From: Symsagittifera roscoffensis
Lineage: Eukaryota; Xenacoelomorpha; Acoela; Convolutidae
DNA length: 64,000 nt
Direction: 5' to 3'
Assembly (NCBI RefSeq): GCF_963678635.1
Contig: NC_087069.1
Coordinates: 56,133,175-56,197,174 of the forward strand
Position numbers and translations under genes: made by a program. This document shows positions 52,188-64,000 of the stretch, one piece after another (the stretch's first letter is position 1; every line of letters begins with the position of its first letter). The notes under the pieces were generated by a model. It did no database searches. It saw only the letters and a list, made by a program, of their open reading frames with translations, and was not told the DNA's origin.

Positions 52188-52730
52188 GGAAGTGTTTTTC
52201 TAAACCGGTGAGTGGAGAAAAGGCTTTTGCCCTCTGGAAACACACGAAAGGGAAATGTCTTTAAGTTGAAGAACTTGATAGCTGAAAGTTTTAGGTGACC
52301 ACAAGTTTGTTTTCGACTCTCATCGGGAGTTTACGCACGTTTTTTGACGTAGCTCGAGAAATTCTTCTGAATACTTGCGATTCCAAACCGGTGATTGTTT
52401 TGCTGGACGTATTTTTCTAAACCGGTGATTGTTTTGCTGGACGTGTTTTTCTAAACCGGTGATTTTTTTGCTGGACGTGTTTTTCTAAACCGGTGATTGT
52501 TTTGCTGGACGTGTTTTTCTAAACCGGTGATTGTTTTGCTGGACGTGTTTTTCTAAACCGGTGATTGTTTTGCTGGACGTGTTTTTCTAAACCGGTGATT
52601 GTTTTGCTGGACGTGTTTTTCTAAACCGGTGATTGTTTTGTTGGACGTGTTTTTCTACCGGTGATTGGTTTGCTGGACGTGTTTTTCTAAACCGGTGATT
52701 GTTTTGCTGGACGTTTTTTTCTTAAATTGA
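52188..52730. repeat. 34-bp minisatellite carrying ACCGGT
   Basis: About ten copies at 52384-52720 of a 34-bp unit (GTTTTTCTAAACCGGTGATT followed by GTTTTGCTGGAC), plus one diverged unit at about 52188-52215. One unit is shortened (about 52650). The unit contains the palindrome ACCGGT. No spacers, so not a CRISPR. Confidence 0.9.
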
Positions 52731-53402
52731 ACTTCATTCGAGACAACCTTATAACAGTTTTGTAATTTTTCGCCTTTTTATCTTTGTTCGCGTTCGCCTC
52801 TCGCCGCAAATTCCTTTGGTAAACATTTTGTTGTATTTATTAAGACTATGGTAAGATTATGTACACTCTTACTCTGTGCTGCTTGCAGATTAACCAGCTA
52901 TCCTTGTGCTACATGAGGAAAATTATTGATTGTTTGAAACGACAATTTAAGGTAATGATTAGACATGGATGACGGAATGCCATATGAAAAAGAGATATGA
53001 TTACAAGAGCCTAACAGAATCATGTTCAATTTAAGCTGATTGAGAAAAAAAAAGTACTACAGTTTAGCTGATTAAACGACAATATTTTCCTGACAACCCA
53101 TTTTTGAAACCGTTTTAAGCGATTTTAACCTCAATCCAGATGGGTATGATTTAGGGATAGGGAGGGGGAATAACCTTTTGACCTTCTCACTTTAATGGGT
53201 GCGGCGAATCTTTTTAGACAGCCACCTCTAACTCAAACAATGTCTCAAACCCAAACAATTTCTCGAAATGGCTGACCTAAAAAAATCCGAGAGAACGCAC
53301 TTGCACTTTACTCACGTTCTAGTTTATGCTAATGGTGAGAGGCGATGGTGAGATGCTCTACCTGTGTATGGATGAAATAGAGTTAGGATAAGACTAGTGT
53401 AC
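52731..53402. other. intron 2 sequence before exon 2
   Basis: AT-rich; nothing recognised. Confidence 0.5.
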
Positions 53403-53481
53403 CTAGTACTTTCCCGGTGAAGTTGGTCATGATCTGGTAGAGGGCCACCATCATCGAAGTGCCACTTTGACTCTTCCCAAT
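53403..53481 (-). CDS. Patched-family gene, exon 2 (extracellular loop 1)
   Basis: 79-bp exon, acceptor GTTTGTTGTAG before 53481, donor CTAG|GTACAC after 53403. It encodes IGKSQSGTSMMVALYQIMTN and FTGKVL. GKSQSGTS looks like a P-loop at first sight, but the Walker Lys is missing, and phases 0/1 tie the exon to exons 1 and 3. The family loop has a helix ending in an N-F-T type motif at this place, which NFTG resembles (also a possible N-glycosylation site). Confidence 0.7.
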
Positions 53482-53838
53482 CTACAACAAACAAACAGAC
53501 ATACATACATACAGGGCGCATCTAGCATTTTCTCAAGGAGGTGTATTTCCAAAAACGCCGAATTGATTTTCTGGTTTTTGGATCACTTTCAGAACACAAT
53601 AATGATCTTATTTGATAAAGCAGGTCAAAAACAAAGACGTTTTATTAGCTATTTTTGGAAAACTTTGACTCAAAAGTTTCGTTTTTTTTTTCGCGCGCTC
53701 CCCTTCAAAATTTTTATATATTTGAGACCAAGGCGCCCTTAGAAAAAGTTTAGGGTTGTTTTGGCTTAAAATGGATGTCATGAAATAATACCAAAGAGGT
53801 ACCCTTTGTTTGGTGAGAGGGTCAAATTAACGAAAATG

Positions 53839-53865
53839 CAACCCCCCCCCCCCCCCCCCCCCCCA
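53839..53865. repeat. poly-C tract
   Basis: About 25 C in a row, one of several long C/G runs in the window (5567, 10787, 12960-13040, 13207 and 58903). Lengths may be unreliable in the assembly. Confidence 0.9.
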
Positions 53866-53939
53866 ATCTGCCCCCTGCATACAGACACGAACAGAAAACA
53901 ATCGGATAAAATGTCCACAACATCCCACACAAGGAGTAT

Positions 53940-54310
53940 CCCGCATCCAGTTTCAAGCGTTAATAACCGATTATATTACGATTTTAGTACCAGTCTCACT
54001 AAAATTGAGAAACAATCGATTTTAATCAATTAATAATCGATTATAATCACTCTTTTTAAAATCAAATTACAATCAATTATAACCAATGATAATTGATTAT
54101 AATCGATTATTTATTCGTCTATTTTTCGATACAATTAGAATCGATTATAATTGATTATAAGTCATCATTTTTATTCATATTTCTATTTCATTAGTTTTGC
54201 ACAACAATCCATTATAATCGATTATGGTAATTATAATCGATTATAATTGTCAAAAAATCATCATAATAATCCGTTATAATCGATTCTTTACGCCTAAACT
54301 TGGATGCGGG
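53940..54310. mobile_element. short foldback MITE, same family as 12364-13617
   Basis: 371 bp. Ends CCCGCATCCAGTTTCAAGCG and, inverted, CCCGCATCCAAGTTTAGGCG. The interior is AATCGATTATAAT-type palindromic units. No coding sequence; target duplication unclear. Confidence 0.75.
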
Positions 54311-56744
54311 ATTATTGGGATTTGAGCAGATATTCCGTACACTAATAACCGCAATCATTTGTTCATCCAATTCAATAAAGTGATTGATAGCGAATACAAT
54401 ATGTTTCGAACTTAGTCGTAGTTTCACAAACAACCAAAGACAGTGTGGGAAATCGTTGAGTGACTGACCTTTTTATAATATACCGCACTATCGAATTCAC
54501 GTCCTATACTTGAAGCAAAAAGGTGGATTTCTCAAAAGTAAATACTATAGCTGGCTGCAGTGCAAAAAGATAAAGTTTTTAAAATCATTAACTTTTTTAA
54601 TTAGCAAACGTTTTTTTTTTGTTATTAGATAGCAAAAATCGACTTCTATGTCAACCTACTTTTATTAGTAACTAAAATCAGTTTACGGAAGAAACAATTG
54701 ATGGGGTCATTTTCTGGTCAAGTTTAGTATCAGATTTCCGAAAGTTGAAAACCTTCAGACAGGTTTTTCTGGAGGCCCAGAATTTTATTTTGAGTTTTTT
54801 AGAATCTAAATAGCAGCAAATCGGGTTTTTATGACTATTATGACGCCACTTTTGACCCCCCGAAATCAACAAGAATACAAAATATCCTATTATAAATACA
54901 AGTTGGACTCATGTTCCTATTTTAAAGCAAACAAAGTGTTTACAAAGGTATCTTCGCTAAAAAGTCAATGCTTCCGAAACTTCAAAACTTATCAGATGGG
55001 TTATTTGCATTTTTTGTTCCGACCATTTGAAAAATGCGGAGGAACTTCGTATTCGGGTGTGTTTTAGTTTTTTTGTTTTCCATGCAAAATCTGGCACCAC
55101 AAATAATAATCGGAATGGGTCGAGTGAGATATCAGACTGAAGCTCTTTCAATCGTGATTCTGAATTTTTAACTTTCAGCCTAATTTCAAGCTATTAAATA
55201 GCTGGTGTTAATTCTATGTTTCTGATTGGTTTGATTCCCTACCACCTGACTCTTAACTTTTTTCACGTAATACTTTACTGGCTTTTTGACTGGGTGGTAT
55301 GAGTGAAGTAACTTCGGTTACCATGATAAACTCCTTCAAAACGGTGAGCGTGCAGGCTTTCAATAGCTTATTTATGCTTAATTTAAGCCGTGAAAACTTA
55401 GTCTTACTTACGTAAATTTGGTTTTTGATTTTTTTAAATTCTGTTTCGAGAAAATAGATTTTTTTGTAAGATATGTACTTTTTTCGTTTTCATAGTCATA
55501 TTGCTACAAAAACTGTTTTCCAACTGTCCTCTTTTTTATGACTGTCAAATATGCATAAGTTTTTTTTCGTTCAGATTTTTTTCTCACACCTTGCGGAAAA
55601 ACGACACTAGATTGAAAAAAAAAATGTTTTTGCATTTTTCTAAGACTGAAGTCGGATCATTTATTGCTACTTGCACAGTAACCGGCTACCCTTGATTAAA
55701 TCGTGTTTATATGTCTTTCTGTTTAGTGAAGAAAAACGAAAATCCTAGTTCCAATCCCGAGTCAAATTATTTTGTTCTTTGAAGTACGAATGCATAGGAA
55801 TCTTTGAGTACGAATGCATTTCTACAACGAAATTTTTCTAAGAGATTTCCATACTTTTCGCTATTTTTCATTTTTCCCTACACTACATAAATTTTTACAT
55901 ACATATATTTTATGTACATCCAGAAAATTGTGTATTGATTGCTATGCCTAGATTTGCGTATCCTGTGGAGTTTACAAAGCATCTAATTCTATACTACTAA
56001 TTCAGTTTCAAAAATCTGAGAGAGCCAAGACAAACAAACAAGACTGCACGTGTCAGGGTCAAGCAGCTGCTAATTCCGGTTAATTTTTGAAAATCTATAG
56101 TGAAGTGCTCGCCTTGAAACAAAACGAATAGAATTTAAAAAAAAAACATTTCAAAAAAATCATAAAGAAGCCAGTCTGTGCACTGCATAGGCGCACAATT
56201 TTAATTTAGTTTGTGTATGTTTCTGGAATTTTGAGAAAAGCTTTTGAACCTTTTTTAAAATTTTGTCAGAACGATCATAGGAAACAAGATACTGAAGAAG
56301 AGGAATTCACAAAGTACAAGGTTTGGCCTCGTAGTTTTTTTTTTGAGGTTTACTGTGACAGGCTAGTTAAAAACAGGGAAAAAAATAAATTTTGCATACA
56401 GTTATACAAAACTGCTAAAATCAAGGCAGAACTGTAATTGTTTCGACTGACCTTTAACTGATGAATTGTTAAAAATTGAGTTGCATATAAAATTAAAATA
56501 ACCAATAAGCTTGCCTCAATTCATTATGGAACAATTTTTTGGAGGGCGATAGCGTAAGATTTTTGTGTTCTATTTTCAGCATCAAAAAAAATGAAAAAAA
56601 ACTCAACATTATTGGATACTAGTGGGACTTAAATTCAACAGCCAGTTAGTCAAATATTATTTTGTGTTCGCATGGCAGAGCACACGTAGGTCCAGGGAGC
56701 GAGCCCCAATTGAGTCAAAACTAAATTGAATATAAAGCCACCCC
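54311..56744. other. intron 1 sequence with LTR-like remnants
   Basis: 55007-55110 resembles 47318-47436, and 55260-55560 resembles 51310-51600, so pieces of the same decayed LTR family. A tRNA-like stretch (GGCAGAGCACACG ... GGGAGCGAGCCCC) lies at about 56672-56712. No gene supported. Confidence 0.45.
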
Positions 56745-56960
56745 AAGCATATGTATACTTCACGTTCTTCGAAACTCGAAACAACAAACATAGCCTACTG
56801 ACAATAGGAAAAGAGTAATGAACGCCAGTAAACAGGAAAAAAACTGACTTTGCTGAAAAAAGCTTAATTTTCGAATTTCAAAGAAAAAATAGATGCCTTT
56901 TAGGCTCTTTGAATTTCTAGAAAAAAATAAGACTAGCGCTGTTTTTGAGAACATTAGGCC
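56745..56960. repeat. dispersed intronic repeat, copy 2
   Basis: Diverged homologue of 45490-45720, same orientation. Confidence 0.5.
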
Positions 56961-58104
56961 AAATTGAGAATACTGGATTAAAAATTAGAGTTTCTTTACA
57001 CCGCTGGAAATTTAAAAATTGAATTCTATTTGGAAATCGTTAAAGTTTTTTTTGCGCCATTTTTACATTTGTATTTGGAGAGTGCTATTTACGTCATTTT
57101 TAGCTAATGAATTTCCAGTGAATTTAAAAAGTGTATTAATATCTAAATGCTTTCATAAGTGTAATTCTATGTATGATTGAAAATCTGTAGATATTGGAGC
57201 ATTTTAGGACTTTTTCATGAAAAAAAAAATAAAAAATCAGCAAGACATATAAGAGTCATGACTACGTTCATTAATCTTGGTAAATACATCAAAAAACTTG
57301 CGAAAATTCAAATTAGAACCATTTGTGTGATAAATTAGATCTTTTCTTACGCGTTAATAGCACAAAACAAATCGCGCATTAGTCGTATCAAGTTAGGCAA
57401 TTTGGCCATTTTTAAACCCCCACAACTTTGAGCTCAGAGCATCAAAACTTTCTGAGTGGTATAAGAAACTCCGTCGAGTGTGGCTGGTTCAAAAGTCGAA
57501 AACGATTTTCCAAACTGAGCACAAACATTCCGTCACATTCTTCTAACAATTATAAAAAGAAACTCTTTAAAAAAGACTTTTGGCGAGAAAATATGGAATC
57601 CATGATTGAAACTCAAAAATAGAATCCGGGTGACCAAAATGGTAATCATACAATTTTTATGCAATTTTTTCTTTTTGAAAAATATTTTTTTTTGAGTAAA
57701 AAAGCTCGATTTGCGTTTGAAAAAAAAACACAAAAAGTTTTGGGGCAATTTCAGAAGTACTTGGGAACAATTTTGTTGTCGCAGTCAAAAAAATGCTGGT
57801 CATATAATTTCCATTTTTGGAAAATGTATGATTAGCATTTTTTTTGACAGAAAAGTTTTCTTTTAAATCAGTGCGATACGCCGAATTTTATGCCAAAATA
57901 AGAAAAAAGCTCTTTGAAATTTCGATGACACCTTTTTAGCAAAAAATATGAATTTTGTATGAGTGGTATTTTTTCATAGACTTAGTTTATGGAACTGTAT
58001 CATTAGGTTTTTCGGTCTATGAAGGTCAACCCGGGGAGCCTGTGATTTGTCGGAATAATGCTTAAAAGAAAGAATCTAAAATTGACTTTTGCAACAAATT
58101 GTGG
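56961..58104. other. intron 1 sequence
   Basis: AT-rich; nothing recognised. Confidence 0.5.
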
Positions 58105-58112
58105 AATCAAAC

Positions 58113-58421
58113 CAGGGGCGGATTTAGGGCCCCCCCCCTTAGGGATTCGACCCCCTGCCGACCCAAATGGTCCCCCCTATGGTCATTTTTGAGAAATCCA
58201 ATTTTGGCCGACCGACCCTAAAATTTTTCTAAAGGCGCCTGTGGCGCCAATATACACTAATTTTGGCCTGTTTTTTTTTGGCCTGTTTTTTCAAAAGTTT
58301 GCTGCTTTGGGAGAGCTCAGAAAATCAATTTGCTCGACCTAAAAAAAAAGTCGACAAAATTTTCGACTTTTTTCGAAAACCAACCCCCCCCCCCCTCGAG
58401 AAAATCCTAGATCCGCTCCTG
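58113..58421. mobile_element. hAT-type MITE with 8-bp target duplication
   Basis: 309 bp, ends CAGGGGCGGATTTAGGG and CCTAGATCCGCTCCTG (inverted, imperfect). It is flanked by an exact 8-bp duplication AATCAAAC at 58105-58112 and 58422-58429. An 8-bp duplication and CAGGGGCGGAT ends are typical of hAT elements. No transposase, so non-autonomous. The degraded relative is at 6355-6684. Confidence 0.9.
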
Positions 58422-58429
58422 AATCAAAC

Positions 58430-58888
58430 GATAATGCTTTTTCTACAGTTAAGCGACAATTGTTTTTTACAATACGTTTTCAACAGTTAAGCAACGCGCT
58501 TTTTTTTTCATGTGAGGCAAATCGAATAATCGCATCCAGAAAAAAACTGTGGAATCCTGCGACTAAACGTGAAATCTAGCAACAAAGCAAAAAAACTTGA
58601 GACAAAATACTCCAGGGCCACCGAAATTCTGCGATTCGCTACAACGGTTGAAACACACTTGTCAGCAGATCATGCCGACGAAAATTTGTTGGCTTTTTAC
58701 GAAAGCGAGATGTGTTATTAGAGCCCTCATATTGTTATAATCATCTACTTCAGTGTTTTTTGGGTCTTGTGTCGAGCATGTGTTAGAGAACGAAGAAACA
58801 AGAAAAGATGTTTGAAGTTATTTTATTCTTCATCTTGTTATATGACAACCCAATGTTTCATTCCAATGACCACAAAGTGTGTGTGCGT

Positions 58889-58919
<31 letters not shown>

Positions 58920-58929
58920 GCTATCCTAC
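58430..58929. other. intron 1 sequence next to exon 1, GT/G microsatellite
   Basis: A (GT)n tract followed by poly-G occupies about 58879-58920, ending nine bases from the exon 1 donor. On the minus strand it is a C run and CA repeats just inside the intron, which could affect splicing. Otherwise nothing. Confidence 0.7.
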
Positions 58930-59033
58930 CCTGCCGTATTTGTCCCAGTTGTTGTTGATCTCCTTCAGCAGCTCCCCCCTCTGTCTCGCGTCTGGGGTGA
59001 GGAAGAGCTGGTCCAGGTCCTCCAGCTTGATAT
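58930..59033 (-). CDS. Patched-family gene, first visible exon
   Basis: 104-bp exon, acceptor GTTCTGTTGCAG before 59033, donor GGCAGG|GTAGGA after 58930. It encodes IKLEDLDQLFLTPDARQRGE and LLKEINNNWDKYGR. The L-F-TP-x-A-R-x-R-x-E pattern followed by a W resembles the start of extracellular loop 1 of Patched-related proteins, just after the first membrane helix. Exit phase 0 fits exon 2. The upstream exons, including the start, lie beyond 64000, past the satellite. Confidence 0.8.
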
Positions 59034-59246
59034 CTGCAACAGAACAACTCACTTAAGTGTGGTTAGTTCTCCATCATACTAATAGTGGAAGTATTATTAG
59101 CACCACAGAATTGTATTTCACTCTCCGGGTAGGGGAAAGGGAACTTAATGAGTATTTTCCCTCCTGCTCCTCCCACTCCGCAGAATGAAGTGTGCAGACT
59201 ACTGCCAATGCCACCTTCTGCTTATTTCCCCTCTCTTCTTCTGAGA
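59034..59246. other. short intron stretch before the satellite
   Basis: Non-repetitive, slightly GC-richer; nothing recognised. Confidence 0.5.
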
Positions 59247-62200
59247 TCTTTCCCTGTTTGATTTTGCTCTGGTCATAGACAGACACAACAAAACAACAGC
59301 GATAGTCCAGTCAACCAAGATAAATCCCGTGGCTATCTATGAATAAGCCAAATAATGGCATCAGGATTGTTAAAACAACCTACATGGCGATAATGAGTTC
59401 TTTCCCTGTTTGGTTTTCTCTGGTCATAGACAGCCACAACAAAACAACAGCGATAGTCCAGTCAACCAAGAACAATCCCGTGGTTATCTATGAATGTGCC
59501 AAATAATGGCATCAGGATTGTTAAAACAACCTACATGGCGATAATGAGTTCTTTCCCTGTTTGGTTTTCTCTGGTCTTAGACAGCCACAACAAAAAACAG
59601 TGATAGTCCAGTCAACCAAAAATAATCCCGTGGTTATCTATGAATGTGCCAAATAATGGCATCAGGATTGTTAAAACAACCTACATGGCGATAATGAGTT
59701 CTTTCCCTGTTTGGTTTTCTCTGGTCATAGACAGCCACAACAAAACAGCAGCGATAGTCCAGTCAACCAAGAATAATCCCGTGGCTATCTATGAATGTGC
59801 CAAATAATGGCATCAGGGTTGTTAAAACAAGCTACATGGCGATAATGAGTTCTTTCCCTGTTTGGTTTTCTCTGGTCATAGACAGCCACAACAAAACAAC
59901 AGTGATAGTCCAGTCAACCAAAAATAATCCCGTGGTTATCTATGAATGTGCCAAATAATGGCATCAGGATTGTTAAAACAAGCTACATGGCGATAATGAG
60001 TTCTTTCCCTGTTTGGTTTTCTCTGGTCTTAGACAGCCACAACAAAACAACAGTGATAGTCCAGTCAACCAAAAATAATCCCGTGGCTATCTATGAATGT
60101 GCCAAATAATGGCATCAGGATTGTTAAAATAACCTACAAGGAGATAACGAGTTAGTTCTTTCCCTGTTTGCTTTTGCTCTGATGCTCATAGACAGCCACA
60201 ACAAAACAACAGCGATAGTCCAGTTAACCAAGAATCATACCGTGGCTATCTATGAATGTGCCAAATAATGGCATCGGGATTGTTAAAACAACCTACATGG
60301 AGATAATGAATTCTTTTCCTGTTTGGTTTTCTCTGGTCACAGACAGCCACAACAAAACAACAGCAATAGTCCATTCAACCAAGATTAATCCCGTGGCTAT
60401 CTATGAATGAGCCAAATAATGGCATCAGGATTGTTAAAACAACCTACATGGAGATAATGAGTTCTTTCCCTATTTGGTTTTCTCTGGTCATAGACAGCCA
60501 CAACAAAACAACGGCGATAGTCCAGTCAACCAAGATTAATCCCGTGGCTATCTATGAATGTGCCAAATAATGGCATCAGGATTGTTAAAACAACCTACAT
60601 GGAGATAATGAATTCTTTCCCTGTTTGGTTTTCTCTGGTCATTGACAGCCACAACAAAACAACGGCGATAGTCCAGTCAACCAAGATTAATCCCGAGGCT
60701 ATCTATGAATGTGCCAAATAATGGCATCAGGATTGTTAAAACAACCTATATGGAGATAATGAATTTTTTCCCTGTTTGGTTTTCTCTGGTCATAGACAGC
60801 CAAAACAAAACAACAGCGATAGTCCAGTCAACCAAGATTAATCCCGTGGCTATCTATGAATGTACCAAATAATGGCATCAGGATTGTTAAAACAACCTAC
60901 ATGGAGATAATGAGTTCTTTCCCTGTTTGGTTACTTTGGTCATAGACAGCCAAAACAAAACAACAGCGATAGTCCAGTCAACCAAGAATAATCCCGTGGC
61001 TATCTATGAATGTGCCTAATAATGGCATCAGGATTGTTAAAACAACCTACAAGGAGATAACGAGTTAGTTCTTTCCTTGATTGCTTTTGCTCTGATGGCC
61101 ATAGATAGCCACAACAAAACAACAGCGATAGTCCAGTCAACCAAGAAGAATCCCGTGGCTATCTATGAATGTGCCAAATAATGGCATCAGGATTGTTAAA
61201 ACAACCTACATGGAGATAATGAGTTCTTTCCCTGTTTGGTTTTTTCGGGTCATAGACAGCCACAACAAAACATCAGCGATATCCAGTCAACCAAGATTAA
61301 TCCCGTGGTTATCTATGAATGTGCTAAATAACGGCATCAGGGTTGTTAAAACAACCTACATGGAGATAATGAGTTTTTTCCCTATTTGGTTTTCTCTGGT
61401 CATAGACAGCCACAACAAAACAACAGCGATAGTCCAGTCAACCAAGATTATTCCCAATAGATAGCCAGAATAAAACAACAGCGATAGTCCAGTCAAGCAA
61501 GAATAATCCCGTGGCTATCTATGAATGTGCCAAATAATGGCATCAAGATTGTTAAAGCAACCTACATGGAGATAATGAGTTCTTTCCCTGTTTGGTTTTC
61601 TCTGGTCAAAGACAGCCACAACAAAACAACAGCGATAGTCCAGTCAACCAAGAATTATCCCGTGGCTATCGATGAATGTGCCAAATAATGGCATCAAGAT
61701 TGTTAAAGCAACCTACATGGAGATAATGAGTTCTTTCCCTGTTTGGTTTTCTCTGGTCAAAGACATCCACAACAAAACAGCAGCGATAATCCAGTCAACC
61801 AAGAATAATGCCGTGGCTATCTATGAATGTGCCAAATAAGGGCACCAGGATTGTTAAAACAACCTACGTGAAAATAATGAGTCAGTTCTTTCCCTGTTTG
61901 CTTTTGCTCTGATGGTCATAGACAGCCACAACAAAACAACAGCGATAGTCCAGTCAACCAAGAACAATCCTGTGGCTATCGATGAATGTGCCAAATAATG
62001 GCATCAGGATTGTTAGAAAAACCTACATGGAGATAATGAGTTCTTTCCCTGTTTGATTTTCTCTGGTCATAGACAGCCACAACAAAACAACAGCGATAAT
62101 CCAGTCAACCAAGAATAATGCCGTGGCTATCTATGAATGTGCCAAATAAGGGCACCAGGATTGTTAAAACAACCTACGTGAAAATAATGAGTCAGTTCTT

Positions 62201-64000
62201 TCCCTGTTTGCTTTTGCTCTGATGGTCATAGACAGCCACAACAAAACAACAGCGATAGTCCAGTCAACCAAGAATAATCCCGTGGCTATCTATGAATGTG
62301 CCAAATAATGGCATCAGGATTGTTAGAAAAACCTACATGGAGATAATGAGTTCTTTCCCTGTTTGGTTTTCTCTGGTCAAAGACATCCACAACAAAACAG
62401 CAGCGATAATCCAGTCAACCAAGAATAATCCCGTGGCTATCTATGAATGTGCCAAATAATGGCATCAGGATTGTTAGAAAAACCTACATGGAGACAATGA
62501 GTTCTTTCCCTGTTTGGTTTTCTCTGGTCAAAGACATCCACAACAAAACAGCAGCGATAATCCAGTCAACCAAGAATAATCCCGTGGCTATCTATGAATG
62601 TGCCAAATAAGGGCACCAGGATTGTTAAAACAACCTACGTGAAAATAATGAGTCAGTTCTTTCCCTGTTTGCTTTTGCTCTGATGGTCATAGACAGCCAC
62701 AACAAAACAACAGCGATAGTCCAGTCATCCAAGAATAATCCCGTGGCTATCTATGAATGTGCCAAATAATGGCATCAAGATTGTTAGAAAAACCTACATG
62801 GAGATAATGAGTTCTTTCCCTGTTTGATTTTCTCTGGTCATAGACAGCCACAACAAAACAACAGCGACAATCCAGTCAACCAAGAATAATCCCGTGGCTA
62901 TCTATGAATGTGCCAAATAATGGCATCAGGATTGTTAAAACAACCGACATGGAGATAATGAGTTATTTCCCTGTTTGGTTTTCTCTGGTCATAGACAGCC
63001 ACAACAAAACAACAGCGATAGTCCAGTCAGCCAAGAATAATCCCGCGGCTATCTATGAATGTGCCAAATAATGGAATCAGGATTTTTAAAACAACCTACA
63101 TGGAGATCATGAGTTCTTTCCCTGTTTGGTTTTCTGTGGTCATAGACAGACACAACAAAACAACAGCGATAGTCCAGTCAACCAAGAATAATCCCGCGGC
63201 TATCTATGAATGTGCCAAATAATGGCATCAGGATTGTTAAAACAACCTACATAGAGATAATGAGTTCTTTCCCTATTTGGTTTTCTCTGGTCATAGACAG
63301 ACACAACAAAACAACAGCGATAGTCCAGTCAACCAAGAATAATCCCGCGGCTATCTATGAATGTGCCAAATAATGGAATCAGGATTTTTAAAACAACCTA
63401 CATGGAGATCATGAGTTCTTTCCCTGTTTGGTTTTCTCTGGTCATAGACAGCCACAACAAAACAACAGCGATAGTCCAGTCAACCAAGAATAGTCCCGTG
63501 GCTATCTATGAATGTGCCAAATAATGGCATCAGGATTGTTAAAACAACCTACAAGGAGATTACGAGTTAGTTCTTTCCCTGTTTGCTTTTGCTCTGATGG
63601 TCATAGACAGCCACAACAAAACAACAGCGATAGTCCAGTCAACCAAGAAGAATCCCGTGGCTATCTATGATTGTGCCAAATAATGGCATCAGGATTGTTA
63701 AAACAACCTACATGGAGATAATGAGTTCTTTTACCTGTTTGGTTTTCTCTGGTCATAGACAGCCACAACAAATGAACAGCGATAGTCCAGTCAACCAAGA
63801 TTAATCCCGTGGTTATCTATGAATGTGCAAAATAACGGCATCAGGATTGTTAAAACAACCTACATAGAGATAATGAGTTCTTTCCCTATTTGGTTTTCTC
63901 TGGTTATAGACAGCCACAACAAAACAACAGCGATAGTCCAGTCAACCAAGAATATTCCCAATAGATAGCCACAACAAAACAAGAGCGATAGTCCAGTCAA
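59247..64000. repeat. ~151-bp satellite array, runs off the window
   Basis: About 31 tandem copies of a unit of about 150-151 bp (landmarks GACAGCCACAACAAAACAAC, GATAGTCCAGTCAACCAAG, CCGTGGCTATCTATGAATG). A longer variant, about 157-159 bp (GAGTTAGTTC or GAGTCAGTTC, then GCTTTTGCTCTGATG), recurs at about 60150, 61070, 61885, 62195, 62655 and 63565. This gives a higher-order pattern. Copies carrying AAGGGCACCAGG ... CCTACGTGAAAATAATGAGTC recur as a block at about 61845, 62150 and 62615. One truncated unit lies near 61455. It sits in the host intron upstream of exon 1. Confidence 0.95.

Noticed and set aside
52384-52720. CRISPR-like repeats
   Set aside because: Units are strictly adjacent with no spacers, in a eukaryotic intron.
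53403-53481. P-loop of an ABC or ATPase gene (GKSQSGTS)
   Set aside because: The Walker A lysine is absent, and exon phases tie this exon to the Patched-family exons on both sides.
58767-59286. Several overlapping 60-80-codon ORFs around exon 1
   Set aside because: They read across the GT/G microsatellite and intron; only the phase-consistent exon 58930-59033 is supported.
61165-61464. 99-codon ORF
   Set aside because: By-product of the ~151-bp satellite.

Overview
This is a low-GC, repeat-rich stretch of a eukaryotic genome, most likely an animal. The evidence is a spliced Patched-family gene, long introns, Polinton, hAT and Ty3/Gypsy elements, and large satellites. I cannot name the species. 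No prokaryotic features (operons, ribosome sites, CRISPR) are present.

Host gene. Eight small GC-rich exons on the minus strand (59033 down to 5612) join in perfect phase (0,1,1,1,0,1,2, ending 1) into about 330 residues. These look like the first extracellular domain and the start of the sterol-sensing domain of a Patched/PTCHD/Dispatched-type RND membrane protein. The start lies beyond 64000 and the end lies below position 1. Everything else in the window sits in its introns. Intron 4 alone is about 35 kb.

Layout. (1) 1-2375: 61-bp minisatellite built from the 3' end of the last visible exon plus its splice donor. (2) 2386-8770: two decayed Polinton/Maverick fragments (B-family DNA polymerase and adenain-like protease), each followed by the same terminal-repeat-like sequence, with exons 8 and 7 and an hAT-type MITE between them. 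(3) 10300-10959: exons 6 and 5. (4) 12364-13617: foldback MITE. (5) 14472-45484: element A, an old plus-strand Ty3/Gypsy element (213-bp LTRs, 5 differences, 5-bp target duplication), split by element B. (6) 20161-44691: element B, a young, giant (24.5 kb) minus-strand Gypsy-type LTR retrotransposon with 936-bp LTRs (3 differences). (7) 46165-47293: exons 4 and 3. (8) 47950-51200: scrambled remnants of another Gypsy family. (9) 52188-54310: a 34-bp minisatellite, exon 2 and a second foldback MITE. (10) 58113-59033: hAT MITE and exon 1. (11) 59247-64000: a ~151-bp satellite running off the window.

The most notable object is element B. It carries gag-protease-RT-RNase H-integrase on one frame, with an unusually long acidic linker between RNase H and integrase. 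Downstream it has about 9 kb of extra coding sequence in one other frame: an SGNH-hydrolase protein, a 1620-residue unknown with a second SGNH-like motif, and a 607-residue unknown. Its frames are broken by single in-frame stop codons but by no clear frameshift (one possible frame change lies at the start of gag). Its 3' polypurine tract core recurs exactly four times inside the element, and its leader carries about 16 copies of a TCCGGAGGGG-like motif. I read it as a recently active giant retroelement with accessory genes of unknown role.
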